64,000 nucleotides of DNA from Clavibacter michiganensis (GTDB lineage: Bacteria > Actinomycetota > Actinomycetes > Actinomycetales > Microbacteriaceae): the NCBI RefSeq assembly GCF_021216655.1, contig NZ_CP080437.1:2728001-2792000 (forward strand), written 5' to 3'. The notes beneath the pieces were generated by a model. The model was not told the origin of the DNA. It ran no database searches and worked only from the letters and a program-made list of their open reading frames with translations. Each line of letters begins with the position of its first letter. Positions within the stretch are counted from its first letter, which is position 1. Made by a program: the position numbers and the translations under genes. This document shows positions 19,169 to 27,611 of this stretch, in pieces.

Positions 19169-20443
19169 ATGCGGTCCTTCCGACGTGCGGGATCCGCACG
19201 CACCCCCGAGCCCGGCGACGGATCGATGCCCGACACCCGCGGCCCCGCGAAGGCGCCCCGCGCGAAGCTGCCCCGCGACGTGCTCGTCCTCGGCGTCATC
19301 GCGTTCTTCGTGATGGTCGGCTTCGGCGTGGTCGTGCCCGTGCTGCCCGTCTACGCCGAGAGCTTCGGGGTCGGCAGCTTCGAGGTCGGCGCGGTGATCT
19401 CCGCGTTCGCGCTCATGCGGTTCGTGATGAGCCCGTTCGTCGCGCGCCTCATCGACTGGAGCGGGGAGCGCACGGTGCTCGCGGTCGGCATCGGGATCGT
19501 CGCCGTCTCCTCGGGCCTCGCCGGTCTCGCGCAGGACTACGTGCAGCTCCTGCTCCTCCGCGGGGCGGGCGGCATCGGGTCGGCGATGTTCTCGGTGGCC
19601 GCGATGACGCTGCTGCTCGGCTCCACGGATCCGACCCGCCGCGCCCGCGCGATCGGCTTCTACCAGGGCGGCTTCCTCATCGGCGGCATGGCGGGGCCCG
19701 CGCTCGGCGCCGTGCTCGCGACCATCTCCCTGACCGCTCCCTTCTTCTTCTACGCGGCCACGCTCGCGGTCGCCAGCGTCATCGGGCTGCTGCTGCTCCG
19801 GCCGCGCACGCGCGACGTCGCCGCGACCGGCGCCGACGAGGTCGTGATCCCGTTCGGCCGCGTGCTGCGCGACCCCCGCTACCGGGCGGCGCTGCTCGCG
19901 AACCTCGGCAACGGGTGGGCGTCGATGGGCGTGCGCAGCGCGCTGATCCCGCTGCTCGTCGTGGCCGTGATCGGCGCGGATCCCTCGGCCGCCGGCATCG
20001 CGTTCGCGTGCGCCGCCGTGGTGCAGGCGCTCGCGCTCGCGCCGGCCGCGCGGTTCGTGGACACGGTCGGTCGCCGGCCCGCGATCGTCGGCGCGTACGG
20101 GGTCGCCGGGCTGCTGATGATCGCGATCCCGTTCGCGCCCGACATGGTCGTGCTCACCGTGCTGCTCTGCGTGTACGGCGCGGCGGCCTCGTTCATGGGC
20201 ACCGCCCCGGCGGCCGCGGTCGGCGACGCCGCCGGCGCCCGCAGCGGCCGGCCCGTCGCGGTGTTCTCGATGGTGTCGGACCTCGGGGCCATCGTCGGCC
20301 CGCTCGTCGCCGGCTTCCTCGCGGACGCGTTCTCGTACCCGGTCGCCTTCGCGACGGGCGCCGTGCTGCTGCTCGCCGCATCCGCGTACGCGCTGCTGCG
20401 CATGCCGCGGGACGAGCGCGCGGCGGCGCCCGCCGCGAGCTGA
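19169..20443 (+). CDS. MFS drug-efflux-type transporter
   Basis: 424-aa major facilitator with about 12 membrane helices after a 35-residue hydrophilic N-terminus. The helix 2-3 loop region RFVMSPFVARLIDWSGERTV and motif C-like GGFLIGGMAGPALGAVLA on helix 5 suggest a proton-driven drug exporter of the DHA1 (tetracycline-resistance-like) type. The substrate is unknown. ATG 19226 is a possible internal start. It is monocistronic between phnF and ppc. Confidence 0.85.
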   Translation: MRSFRRAGSARTPEPGDGSMPDTRGPAKAPRAKLPRDVLVLGVIAFFVMVGFGVVVPVLPVYAESFGVGSFEVGAVISAFALMRFVMSPFVARLIDWSGERTVLAVGIGIVAVSSGLAGLAQDYVQLLLLRGAGGIGSAMFSVAAMTLLLGSTDPTRRARAIGFYQGGFLIGGMAGPALGAVLATISLTAPFFFYAATLAVASVIGLLLLRPRTRDVAATGADEVVIPFGRVLRDPRYRAALLANLGNGWASMGVRSALIPLLVVAVIGADPSAAGIAFACAAVVQALALAPAARFVDTVGRRPAIVGAYGVAGLLMIAIPFAPDMVVLTVLLCVYGAAASFMGTAPAAAVGDAAGARSGRPVAVFSMVSDLGAIVGPLVAGFLADAFSYPVAFATGAVLLLAASAYALLRMPRDERAAAPAAS

Positions 20444-20534
20444 TCCGGTCGCCCCGCCCACCCTCCACAGCCGGATCCGCGGTCGGGGCGTCCGTCCTCG
20501 GACGTCATGCGCAGGATCTGCCGCGCGCTGTCCG

Positions 20535-20540
20535 TATCCT
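20535..20540 (+). promoter_or_regulatory. Candidate -10 element of ppc
   Basis: TATCCT ends seven bases before the GTG start of ppc. There is no Shine-Dalgarno in between, so transcription likely starts at or near the GTG, giving a leaderless message. No convincing -35 was seen. Confidence 0.4.
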
Positions 20541-20547
20541 CGACACC

Positions 20548-23280
20548 GTGACGACTCCCCCGAAGAAGCCGCTTCCCCTCGAGCACGACTCCACCCGCGA
20601 CGGCACGCGCGACGCCGTCGAGCCGGCGCTCCGCTCCGACGTCAGCCACCTCGGCGGCCTCCTCGGCCAGGTGCTCCGCGAGTCCGGCGGGGATGACCTG
20701 CTGCGCGACGTGGAGCGCCTGCGCGAGCTGGTCATCGACGCGTACGAGAGCGCGCGCGACGCCTCCATCGACGACGCCGAGCGGCTCGTCGCGACGTTCA
20801 CGCCCGAGCGCGCGGAGCAGGTCGCCCGCGCGTTCACCTGCTACTTCCACCTCGCGAACCTCGCCGAGGAGCACCACCGCGTGCGCGTGCTCCGCGAGCG
20901 CGAGGCCGCGGCGGGCTTCGTGCCCGACTCCATCCCGGACGCGGTCGGCAAGCTCACCGAGGAGCTCGGCCGCGAGGAGGCCATGCGCCGCCTCGGCGAG
21001 ATGCGCTTCCACCCGGTGCTCACGGCGCACCCCACCGAGGCGCGTCGGCGGGCGGTGGCCACGGGGATCCGCCGCATCGGCGACCTGCTCACCGAGCGCG
21101 ACGGCGCCATGGCCGGCACGCTCACGGGCCAGGACGTCGACCGCCGGCTGCTCGAGGAGATCGACGGCCTGTGGCGCACCTCGCCGCTGCGCACCACGCG
21201 TCCCACCCCGCTCGACGAGGTCCGCACGGCCATGGGCGTCTTCGACCAGACCCTGTTCGAGGTCGTGCCGCGCGTCTACCGCCTGCTCGACGACTGGCTC
21301 CTGGGCGACGAGGCGGGCGTGCGCGACGCGGTCGCGCCCGCGTTCTTCCGGCTCGGCAACTGGATCGCGGCGGATCGCGACGGCAACCCCTACGTCACGG
21401 CCGCCGTCACCGAGGAGGCCGCGGGCATCGCCAGCGAGCACATCCTCCTCGGGCTGGAGCGCGTCGCCCTCCGCGTCGGCCGTTCGCTCACGCTCGGCGA
21501 CGCCGACACCCCGCCGAGCGCCGAGCTGCGGGAGCTTGCCGCCGCGCAGGACGCGCTCGCGCCGCACCTCACCGCCCGCATCGGCACGCGCGCCCCGGCC
21601 GAGCTGCACCGCCGCGTGCTCCTCGTGATCGCCGGCCGCCTCTCCGCCACGCGCGAGCGCCACGACGACCCCATCGCCTACCCGTCCGCCGCCGAGCTGC
21701 TCGCCGACCTGCGCGTGCTGCAGGCGTCGCTCCGCAGCGCGGGCGCGCACCGCATCGCGGGCGGCGAGCTGCAGGGCCTCGTCTGGCAGGCGGAGACCTT
21801 CGGGTTCCACCTCGCCGAGATGGAGGTGCGCCAGCACTCGCAGGTGCACCGCGAGGCGCTCCGCGAGGTCCTCGCCGTCGCCGCGGCGGACGCGTCCGGC
21901 GACCAGGCGCCCGAGCTCGCGCCCATGACGGTCGAGGTGCTCGACGTGTTCCGCACGCTCGCGCGCCTCCAGGAGCGGCACGGCGTCGCGCCGTTCTCGC
22001 GCTTCATCGTCTCGTTCACGCAGTCGGCCGACGACATCCGCACGGTGCACGAGCTGGCCGCGCTCGCCCTCGGCTCGGCGGAGGCCGCGCCCGTCCTCGA
22101 CGTCATCCCGCTGTTCGAGACGTTCGCTGACCTGAACGCGAGCACGGAGATCCTCGACGGCATGATCCGCCTGCCCCAGGTGGCGGCGCGCCTCGCGCAG
22201 ACGGGCCGGAAGCTCGAGGTCATGCTCGGGTACTCCGACTCGTCGAAGGACGTCGGGCCCGTCTCCGCGACGTTCGCGCTGTTCGACGCGCAGGCGCGCA
22301 TCGCCGCGTGGGCGCGCGAGAACGACATCGAGCTCACGCTCTTCCACGGCCGCGGCGGCGCCCTCGGCCGGGGTGGCGGCCCGGCCGACCGCGCCGTGCG
22401 GGCCCAGCCGCCGGGATCCGTCGACGGCCGCTTCAAGCTCACCGAGCAGGGCGAGGTGATCTTCGCCCACTACGGCGACAAGCGCATCGCCGCCCGCCAC
22501 ATCGAGCAGATGGCCGCCGCGACCCTGCTGGCCTCCGCGCCCTCGAACGAGGAGCGCAACGCGGTGGCCGCCGAGGGGTCCGCCGAGATGGTCCGCACGA
22601 TGGACGAGGCCTCGCGCGCCCGCTTCTTCGAGCTCGTGAAGGCGCCCGGCTTCGCGCCGTGGTTCGCGCAGGTCACGCCCATGGAGGAGATCGGGCTGCT
22701 CGCGCTCGGTTCGCGGCCCGCCCGCCGCGGCCTGTCCGTCGAGTCGCTCGAGGACCTGCGGGCGATCCCGTGGGTGTTCGCGTGGACGCAGGCGCGCATC
22801 AACCTCACCGGCTGGTTCGGCCTGGGATCCGCGCTGGCCGCCGTCGGCGACGAGGCGGTGCTCCGGAAGGCCTACGAGGAGTGGCCGCTGTTCACCTCGA
22901 TGATCGACAACGTCGAGATGTCGCTCGCCAAGACCGACGGCCGCCTCGCGGAGCGCTACCTCGCGCTCGGCGACCGGCCCGACCTCGCGGCGCTCGTGAC
23001 CGAGGAGATGGAGCGCACGCGCGAGTGGGTGCGCAAGGCGACGGGTCGCGGCGAGATCCTCGAGGGCCGACCGGTGCTGCGCCGGGCGGTGCGCCTGCGC
23101 AGCCCGTACGTCGACGCGCTCTCGCTGCTGCAGCTGCGGGCCCTCCGGGCGCTGCGCACGTCGGCCTCCGATGCGGCGGGCCAGGGCGCTCCCGGCCAGG
23201 CCGACCCGACGGATCCGGACCACCGGCTCCTGCTCCTCACGGTCAACGGCATCGCGGCGGGGCTGCAGAACACGGGGTGA
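20548..23280 (+). CDS. ppc: Phosphoenolpyruvate carboxylase
   Basis: PEP carboxylase (910 aa, usual bacterial length), fixing bicarbonate onto PEP to make oxaloacetate for the TCA cycle. The catalytic His motif FHPVLTAHPTEARRR is near residue 155, YSDSSKD near 568 and the glycine-rich FHGRGGALGRGGGP near 600. The C-terminus ends in NTG after the conserved LLLTVNGIAAGL. GTG 20548 was chosen because a -10-like TATCCT sits just upstream. Part of its 3' end (23182-23240) recurs at 24073-24131 beyond an XRE gene. Confidence 0.97.
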   Translation: MTTPPKKPLPLEHDSTRDGTRDAVEPALRSDVSHLGGLLGQVLRESGGDDLLRDVERLRELVIDAYESARDASIDDAERLVATFTPERAEQVARAFTCYFHLANLAEEHHRVRVLREREAAAGFVPDSIPDAVGKLTEELGREEAMRRLGEMRFHPVLTAHPTEARRRAVATGIRRIGDLLTERDGAMAGTLTGQDVDRRLLEEIDGLWRTSPLRTTRPTPLDEVRTAMGVFDQTLFEVVPRVYRLLDDWLLGDEAGVRDAVAPAFFRLGNWIAADRDGNPYVTAAVTEEAAGIASEHILLGLERVALRVGRSLTLGDADTPPSAELRELAAAQDALAPHLTARIGTRAPAELHRRVLLVIAGRLSATRERHDDPIAYPSAAELLADLRVLQASLRSAGAHRIAGGELQGLVWQAETFGFHLAEMEVRQHSQVHREALREVLAVAAADASGDQAPELAPMTVEVLDVFRTLARLQERHGVAPFSRFIVSFTQSADDIRTVHELAALALGSAEAAPVLDVIPLFETFADLNASTEILDGMIRLPQVAARLAQTGRKLEVMLGYSDSSKDVGPVSATFALFDAQARIAAWARENDIELTLFHGRGGALGRGGGPADRAVRAQPPGSVDGRFKLTEQGEVIFAHYGDKRIAARHIEQMAAATLLASAPSNEERNAVAAEGSAEMVRTMDEASRARFFELVKAPGFAPWFAQVTPMEEIGLLALGSRPARRGLSVESLEDLRAIPWVFAWTQARINLTGWFGLGSALAAVGDEAVLRKAYEEWPLFTSMIDNVEMSLAKTDGRLAERYLALGDRPDLAALVTEEMERTREWVRKATGRGEILEGRPVLRRAVRLRSPYVDALSLLQLRALRALRTSASDAAGQGAPGQADPTDPDHRLLLLTVNGIAAGLQNTG
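23182..23240 (+). repeat. ppc 3'-end direct repeat, copy 1
   Basis: 59 bases inside ppc encoding QGAPGQADPTDPDHRLLLL and the next codon. They match 24073-24131 at 52 of 59 positions without gaps, in the same orientation, 891 bases apart. Confidence 0.85.
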
Positions 23281-23496
23281 TCCGGGTGCGGGTGCGGGCC
23301 GCCGCGCTCGCTCCCCCTGCGACGAGGGCCGGCCCCGCGCCCTCGAGGGCGTCTCGGCTCCGAGCCCATGGGAGCCTGCTGTGGGCGCTCTCCCCGCCGA
23401 GCGCGCTGTCATCGCGCGTCCGTCCGTCCGTCCGCCCGCCCGGGGAGGCATTGCGGGTCGGGACGCGTCGGCGCAGCAGGCTCCGACGTGTGCGGA

Positions 23497-24000
23497 TCAG
23501 GTCCGACCGTCGGGCGTCGGCTCCCTGCGGTCGCGCGAGAGCGGGAACCGCCGGTCCAGGCGCGGACTGAGGACCACGAGGAACAGGAACAGCGACAGCA
23601 GCCATCCGGCGATCCAGTAGGCGGGGATGAGATAGATCGCGTGATTCGCGAACGCGTCCGTCTTGATGCCGACGATCACGCCGATCGTGAGCAACGCGCC
23701 GACGCCGTAGTAGAGGGCTTCGAGCCCGTCGGTGATCGTGTCGCGGCGTTCCTGCTGCCGTGCGGCGCGGGGGTCGAGGGCGGTGACGGCGCGTCCGTAG
23801 CCGCTCTCGTCGACGGTGGTGAAGAGGTCGCGCACCTGGACCTCGAGCGCCTTGGCCACGCGGGTGAGCGTGTCGAGGCTGGCGTCGTTGCCGGCTTCCA
23901 GGCGTTGCACGGTGCGGACGGTGATGCCGCTGGCCTCGGCGAGTCGCTCCTGGGTCCAGCCGCGCTGCGTGCGGAGGTCGACGATCCGTGTCTCGTTCAT
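23497..24000 (-). CDS. XRE-family HTH regulator with membrane tail
   Basis: 167-aa protein. The N-terminal Cro/C1-type HTH covers residues about 4-58, with TQERLAEASGITVRTVQRLE as the DNA-binding helices. A linker is followed by two or three hydrophobic segments (about residues 100-150, including YYGVGALLTIGVIVGIK and YWIAGWLLSLFLFLVVL), so the regulator appears membrane-anchored. ATG 24000 was chosen because upstream codons belong to the duplicated ppc fragment. It lies opposite to ppc, between the two copies of the ppc 3'-end repeat. Ligand and targets are unknown. Confidence 0.8.
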   Translation of the reverse strand: MNETRIVDLRTQRGWTQERLAEASGITVRTVQRLEAGNDASLDTLTRVAKALEVQVRDLFTTVDESGYGRAVTALDPRAARQQERRDTITDGLEALYYGVGALLTIGVIVGIKTDAFANHAIYLIPAYWIAGWLLSLFLFLVVLSPRLDRRFPLSRDRREPTPDGRT

Positions 24001-24072
24001 GGTGCCCACGCTACGCACGGGCCACCGCGCCGGCCACGACATCGACCCGACTACGGCCCGACATCCACCCGA

Positions 24073-24131
24073 CAGGGTGCTCCCGGGCAGGCCGAGCCGA
24101 GGGATCCGGGCCATCGGCTCCTGCTGCTCAC
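24073..24131 (+). pseudogene. Remnant of ppc 3' end, repeat copy 2
   Basis: Read in the ppc frame this gives QGAPGQAEPRDPGHRLLLL followed by TEDGAAL, clearly homologous to the PEP carboxylase C-terminus, then diverges as it runs into the end of the threonine aldolase gene. There is no stop codon at the matching place and no upstream coding sequence, so it is a fragment, not a gene. Confidence 0.8.
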
Positions 24132-24147
24132 CGAAGACGGCGCCGCG

Positions 24148-25239
24148 CTACCCCGCCCCGACCTCCCGGCGGATCGCCGCCGCGAACCGGTCGATGTCGT
24201 CCTCGGTGGTGTCGAAGGAGCACATCCAGCGCACCTCGCGGCGGGCCGGGTCCCAGTCGTAGAAGCGGAACTCGCCGCGGAGGCGGTCGGCGACGCCCTC
24301 GGGGAGGATCGCGAAGAGGCCGTTCGCCTGCGTCTCCTGCGTGAACTCGACGCCGTCCACGCCGTCGAGCGCGGAGCGGAGGCGCGCGGCCATCCCGTTC
24401 GCGTGGCGCGCGGAGCGGAGGTAGAGCGGCACGCCGTCGACCTCGGATCCGAGCAGCGCCAGCAGCTGCGCGCTCACGAACCGCATCTTCGAGGCGAGCT
24501 GCATGTTGAGCTTGCGGAGGTAGGTGAGGCCCTCCGACGCCTCCGGGTCGAGCACCACGATCGCCTCGCCGTAGAGCAGGCCGTTCTTGGTGCCGCCAAA
24601 GCTGACGACGTCGACGCCGGCATCCGAGGTGAAGGCGCGGAACGGGGCGTCGAGCGTGGCCGCCGCGTTGGAGAGGCGCGCGCCGTCCATGTGCAGGCGC
24701 ATGCCGCGCTCGTGCGCGTGGTCGGCGATCGCCCGCACCTCGGCCGGCGTGTAGACGGTGCCGAGCTCGGTGGTCTGCGTGATGCTCACGGCGAGCGGCT
24801 GCGCGCGGTGCTCGTCGCCCCAGCCCCACGCCTCGCGGTCGATGAGCTCGGGCGTGAGCTTGCCGTCGTCGGTGGGCACCTGGAGCAGCTTGATGCCGGC
24901 GACGCGCTCGGGGGCGCCGCCCTCGTCGGTGTTGATGTGCGCGGTGGTCGCGCAGACCACCGCGCCCCAGCGCGGCAGCATCGAGAGGAGGCCGGTGACG
25001 TTGGCGCCCGTGCCGTTGAAGACGGGGAACGCCTCGGCGCCGCGGCCGAAGTGCTCGCCCACGACCTCCTGGAGCCGGGCCGTGTAGGCGTCGCCGCCGT
25101 ACGCGACCTGGTGCCCGCCGTTCGCGGCCGCGATGGCCTCCAGCACCTCGGGGTGGATCCCGGAGTAGTTGTCGGAGGCGAAGCCGCGGGCGGCGGTGTC
25201 GTGGAGGCGGAGGGGGGAGACAGGGGAGGCGGCGGTCAC
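24148..25239 (-). CDS. ltaE: Low-specificity L-threonine aldolase
   Basis: PLP-dependent threonine aldolase (363 aa; beta-eliminating-lyase family) splitting threonine or allo-threonine into glycine and acetaldehyde. It has the N-terminal FASDNYSGIHPEVL, the AHINTDEGGAPE region that stacks on PLP, HMDGARLSNAA with the cofactor-binding Asp, and the Schiff-base Lys in SFGGTKNG near residue 218. It starts at GTG 25239. It is monocistronic. Confidence 0.92.
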   Translation of the reverse strand: MTAASPVSPLRLHDTAARGFASDNYSGIHPEVLEAIAAANGGHQVAYGGDAYTARLQEVVGEHFGRGAEAFPVFNGTGANVTGLLSMLPRWGAVVCATTAHINTDEGGAPERVAGIKLLQVPTDDGKLTPELIDREAWGWGDEHRAQPLAVSITQTTELGTVYTPAEVRAIADHAHERGMRLHMDGARLSNAAATLDAPFRAFTSDAGVDVVSFGGTKNGLLYGEAIVVLDPEASEGLTYLRKLNMQLASKMRFVSAQLLALLGSEVDGVPLYLRSARHANGMAARLRSALDGVDGVEFTQETQANGLFAILPEGVADRLRGEFRFYDWDPARREVRWMCSFDTTEDDIDRFAAAIRREVGAG

Positions 25240-25294
25240 GTGTCCATCCTCGCCTACGGGCCGTGCCGCCCGTGCGCGTCCGCCTGCGCTGCGA

Positions 25295-25951
25295 CTACGC
25301 CGGGAACCCGTGCAGCGCCACGTGCTGGAGGAGGATCACCGTCTTGCCGTCGGCGATGCGGCCGTCGGCGACCATCGCGAGCGCCTCGTCGAGCGTCACC
25401 TCGATCCGCTCGATGTCCTCGCCCTCCTCGGCGACGCCGCCGCCCGCGCCCACGACGTCGGCGGGCGCGTACGCGGCGAGGTAGTGGTGCACGCGCTCGG
25501 TCACGGATCCGGGGCTCATGAACAGGTCGAACAGGTGCGTCAGCGCGACGATCTCGACGCCGAGCTCCTCGCGGGCCTCGCGGCGGATCGCGTCCTCCGG
25601 GGAGTCCTCGTCGAGGAGCCCGGCCGCCGCCTCGACGAGCATGCCGTCGGGGTGGCCGTTGACGTAGGCGGGGTAGCGGAACTGGCGGGTGAGCAGGATC
25701 CGGTGCGTGCCGGCCGCATAGAGCAGCACGGTGGCGCCGTCGCCCCGGTCGTAGGTCTCGCGCTGCTGCTCCTGCCAGGATCCGTCGCGCAGCCGCAGGT
25801 CGAGCGTCGTCCGGCGGAGCACATGCCAGCCGTCGGAGGTGACCTCCACGCGCTTTACGACCACGTCGGGGTTCCGGTCGAGGTCCGTCCCGCGTAGGTG
25901 GAGGCCGGTGCGGCCCCGCGAGTCGGGCACGGTCTCACCGGGGCGCGTCAT
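25295..25951 (-). CDS. Nudix hydrolase, NudK (GDP-mannose pyrophosphatase)-like
   Basis: 218-aa Nudix hydrolase closest in layout to E. coli NudK: GLLDEDSPEDAIRREAREEL then FDLFMSPGSVTERVHHYLAAY. The core REAREELG catalytic box at about residues 123-130 is intact. The first glutamate of the canonical GX5E element is replaced by Ser, as the box reads G-LLDED-S. Likely substrates are GDP-mannose or ADP-ribose. Gene order gives no partner. Confidence 0.82.
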   Translation of the reverse strand: MTRPGETVPDSRGRTGLHLRGTDLDRNPDVVVKRVEVTSDGWHVLRRTTLDLRLRDGSWQEQQRETYDRGDGATVLLYAAGTHRILLTRQFRYPAYVNGHPDGMLVEAAAGLLDEDSPEDAIRREAREELGVEIVALTHLFDLFMSPGSVTERVHHYLAAYAPADVVGAGGGVAEEGEDIERIEVTLDEALAMVADGRIADGKTVILLQHVALHGFPA

Positions 25952-26024
25952 GCCGCCATCCTCGCGGGGCGCGAGGCGGCGGCGCGTCCGTCCGACGGCG
26001 GATCCGCGGGGCGGACGACGTCGT

Positions 26025-27293
26025 TCAGGCGCGCCCCTGCAGGATCAGGTTCCAGTACACCCACGGCAGCACGTACCGGTCGGCGAGGAACGTGATGCGG
26101 CGCTCCTTCGCGAGGCCCTTCCAGCCGGGGATCGTGGGCTTCGGGCGGTAGCGGTCGTCGAACTCGGCGAACACGACGGTGGAGCGCGAGACCACGAACG
26201 GGCACACCGAGTACCCGTCGTACGTCTGCGGCAGCGGCTTCCCCTTGAGCGCCGCGACGAGGTTCTTCGCGACCGTCGTGGTCTGCTGGCGGAGCGCGCC
26301 GCCGGACTTCGAGTTGGTGGTGGCGGCCGCGTCGCCGAGCGCCCACACGTCGGGGAAGCGCGGGTGGCGAAGGGTGAGCGGATCCACCTCGACGAAGCCG
26401 CCCGCGTCGCCCGGCGCCGTGAGGCCCGTGCCGGCCAGCCAGTCGGGCGCCGACTGCGGCGGCACCGCGTGCAGCACGTCGTAGCGGAGCGTCTCGCGAT
26501 CGGCGTCGGCGAGGCCCTGCTGCGCCGCGTGGTCGGGCCCGAGGAGCGCGCGGGCGCGGTCGACGACGGCGATCTCCACGGTGCGGGCGACCGGATCCAC
26601 GCCCACGAGCTCGCGCCCGTACCGCACCTCGATGCCGTACTCGGCGACCTTGCGCTCGAGCTCGGCGTCGACGAGCGGCATGCCGAACATGGTGGGCGTC
26701 GGCACGACCAGCACCACGCGGATGTCGTCGAGCACGCCGATGGTGCGCCAGTGGTCGCACGCGAGGTACATGGGCTTCTGCGCCGCGCCCGAGCAGGTGC
26801 CGGGGCCGTCGGGCTGCGTGAAGACGACCGTGCCGGAGCGCACGTCCCGCAGCACCTGCGAGGCCTTGCGCGCGTAGTGATGCTCGTAGTTCGAGATGCC
26901 GACGGGCGAGTCCATCGCCTCGGCGAGGCCGGGCACCCGGTCCCAGTCCTTCTGGATGCCGGGGCACACGATGAGGTCGCCGTAGGAGAGGCGCGCGCCG
27001 GACTCGAGCGTCACCGTCTTCGCGACCGGGTCGATGCCGGCGACGCGGTCCCGGATCCATGTGACGCCCTTCGGCGTGACGGATCCCTGCGGCCGGGTGG
27101 CCTGCGACGCCCGCGCGGTGCCGCCCGCGACGTGCGAGAACATCGGCTGGTAGTAGTGCGTGTCGCGCGGCTCGATGACCGCCACGTCGTCGACGCCGTA
27201 CCGCCGGAGCCGGCCCGCGACCGACAGGCCGGCGTTCCCCCCGCCGATGACGAGGACGTCGTGGTGCGGGGTCGTGCCGGGGGCATCGGTCAT
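26025..27293 (-). CDS. Type II sulfide:quinone oxidoreductase-like flavoprotein
   Basis: 422-aa FAD enzyme of the NDH-2/SQR fold. The N-terminal Rossmann motif is VIGGGNAGLSVAGRL; WALGDAA near residue 317 binds FAD. Cys167 in GTCSGAAQKPMYL and Cys364 in YDGYSVCPFV match the two redox cysteines of mitochondrial-type (type II) SQR, so it should oxidise sulfide and pass electrons to quinone. A short C-terminal amphipathic tail may bind the membrane. TAGGTT lies six bases before ATG on its strand with no Shine-Dalgarno, suggesting a leaderless message. Confidence 0.85.
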   Translation of the reverse strand: MTDAPGTTPHHDVLVIGGGNAGLSVAGRLRRYGVDDVAVIEPRDTHYYQPMFSHVAGGTARASQATRPQGSVTPKGVTWIRDRVAGIDPVAKTVTLESGARLSYGDLIVCPGIQKDWDRVPGLAEAMDSPVGISNYEHHYARKASQVLRDVRSGTVVFTQPDGPGTCSGAAQKPMYLACDHWRTIGVLDDIRVVLVVPTPTMFGMPLVDAELERKVAEYGIEVRYGRELVGVDPVARTVEIAVVDRARALLGPDHAAQQGLADADRETLRYDVLHAVPPQSAPDWLAGTGLTAPGDAGGFVEVDPLTLRHPRFPDVWALGDAAATTNSKSGGALRQQTTTVAKNLVAALKGKPLPQTYDGYSVCPFVVSRSTVVFAEFDDRYRPKPTIPGWKGLAKERRITFLADRYVLPWVYWNLILQGRA

Positions 27294-27299
27294 GGGCTC

Positions 27300-27305
27300 A
27301 ACCTA
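27300..27305 (-). promoter_or_regulatory. Candidate -10 of the SQR gene
   Basis: TAGGTT on the minus strand, followed by exactly six bases and the ATG at 27293. The spacing fits a leaderless transcript. Confidence 0.4.
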
Positions 27306-27371
27306 GGCCGGGTGCGCGGCATCCGTCCGGCCGTCGTCCGGCCGCCCGGCGGCGCGCACCACGGGATCCGT

Positions 27372-27432
27372 GCCCTGGGCGGGCTCGCGCCCTGGGCGGG
27401 CTCGCGCCCTGGCCGGGCTCGCCCCTGGCCGG
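27372..27432. repeat. 17-bp tandem repeat, about 3.6 copies
   Basis: Unit GCCCTGGGCGGGCTCGC at 27372-27388 and 27389-27405 (identical), 27406-27422 (one mismatch), and a partial copy to 27432. It lies in non-coding DNA. The copy number is likely variable between strains. Confidence 0.85.
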
Positions 27433-27611
27433 AAAGCGCATGCCGGATGCCGCCAGGTGGCCGCCCAGCGAAGCCCGGCCGCTCCCGCCTGGAGGAATGC
27501 TGGACGTGCGGGACGAGCCGGGTGCCCGGCCCGTCTCCTTGACGTGCCGGTCATCCAGCCGGCACCGCGATCCCCGACGGGAGCGCGCCCCATCCACCAC
27601 AGGAGCACCAC

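Larger units (their letters stand above)
27294..27611. other. 318-base intergenic region between SQR and Gls24 genes
   Basis: Contains the SQR start region, a 17-base tandem repeat (27372-27432), and the 13-mer CCGACGGGAGCGC at 27574-27586, which recurs in the hairpin before the aquaporin gene. TTGACG at 27539-27544 could be a -35 element for the gls24 gene, but no matching -10 was found. No coding sequence was seen. Confidence 0.6.

Noticed and set aside
23421..23447. CGTC/GTCC tetranucleotide run after ppc
   Set aside because: Only about four units, short and imperfect; no evidence of function.
19879..23451. Very long open frame on the minus strand opposite ppc (and similar ones opposite most genes)
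   Set aside because: GC-rich DNA opens antisense frames; the products are Arg/Ala/Gly/Glu-rich with no recognisable domain, and the forward gene is certain.
24001..24114. Longer N-terminus for the XRE regulator
   Set aside because: Those codons lie partly on the duplicated ppc fragment and have no family similarity; ATG 24000 starts directly at the HTH.
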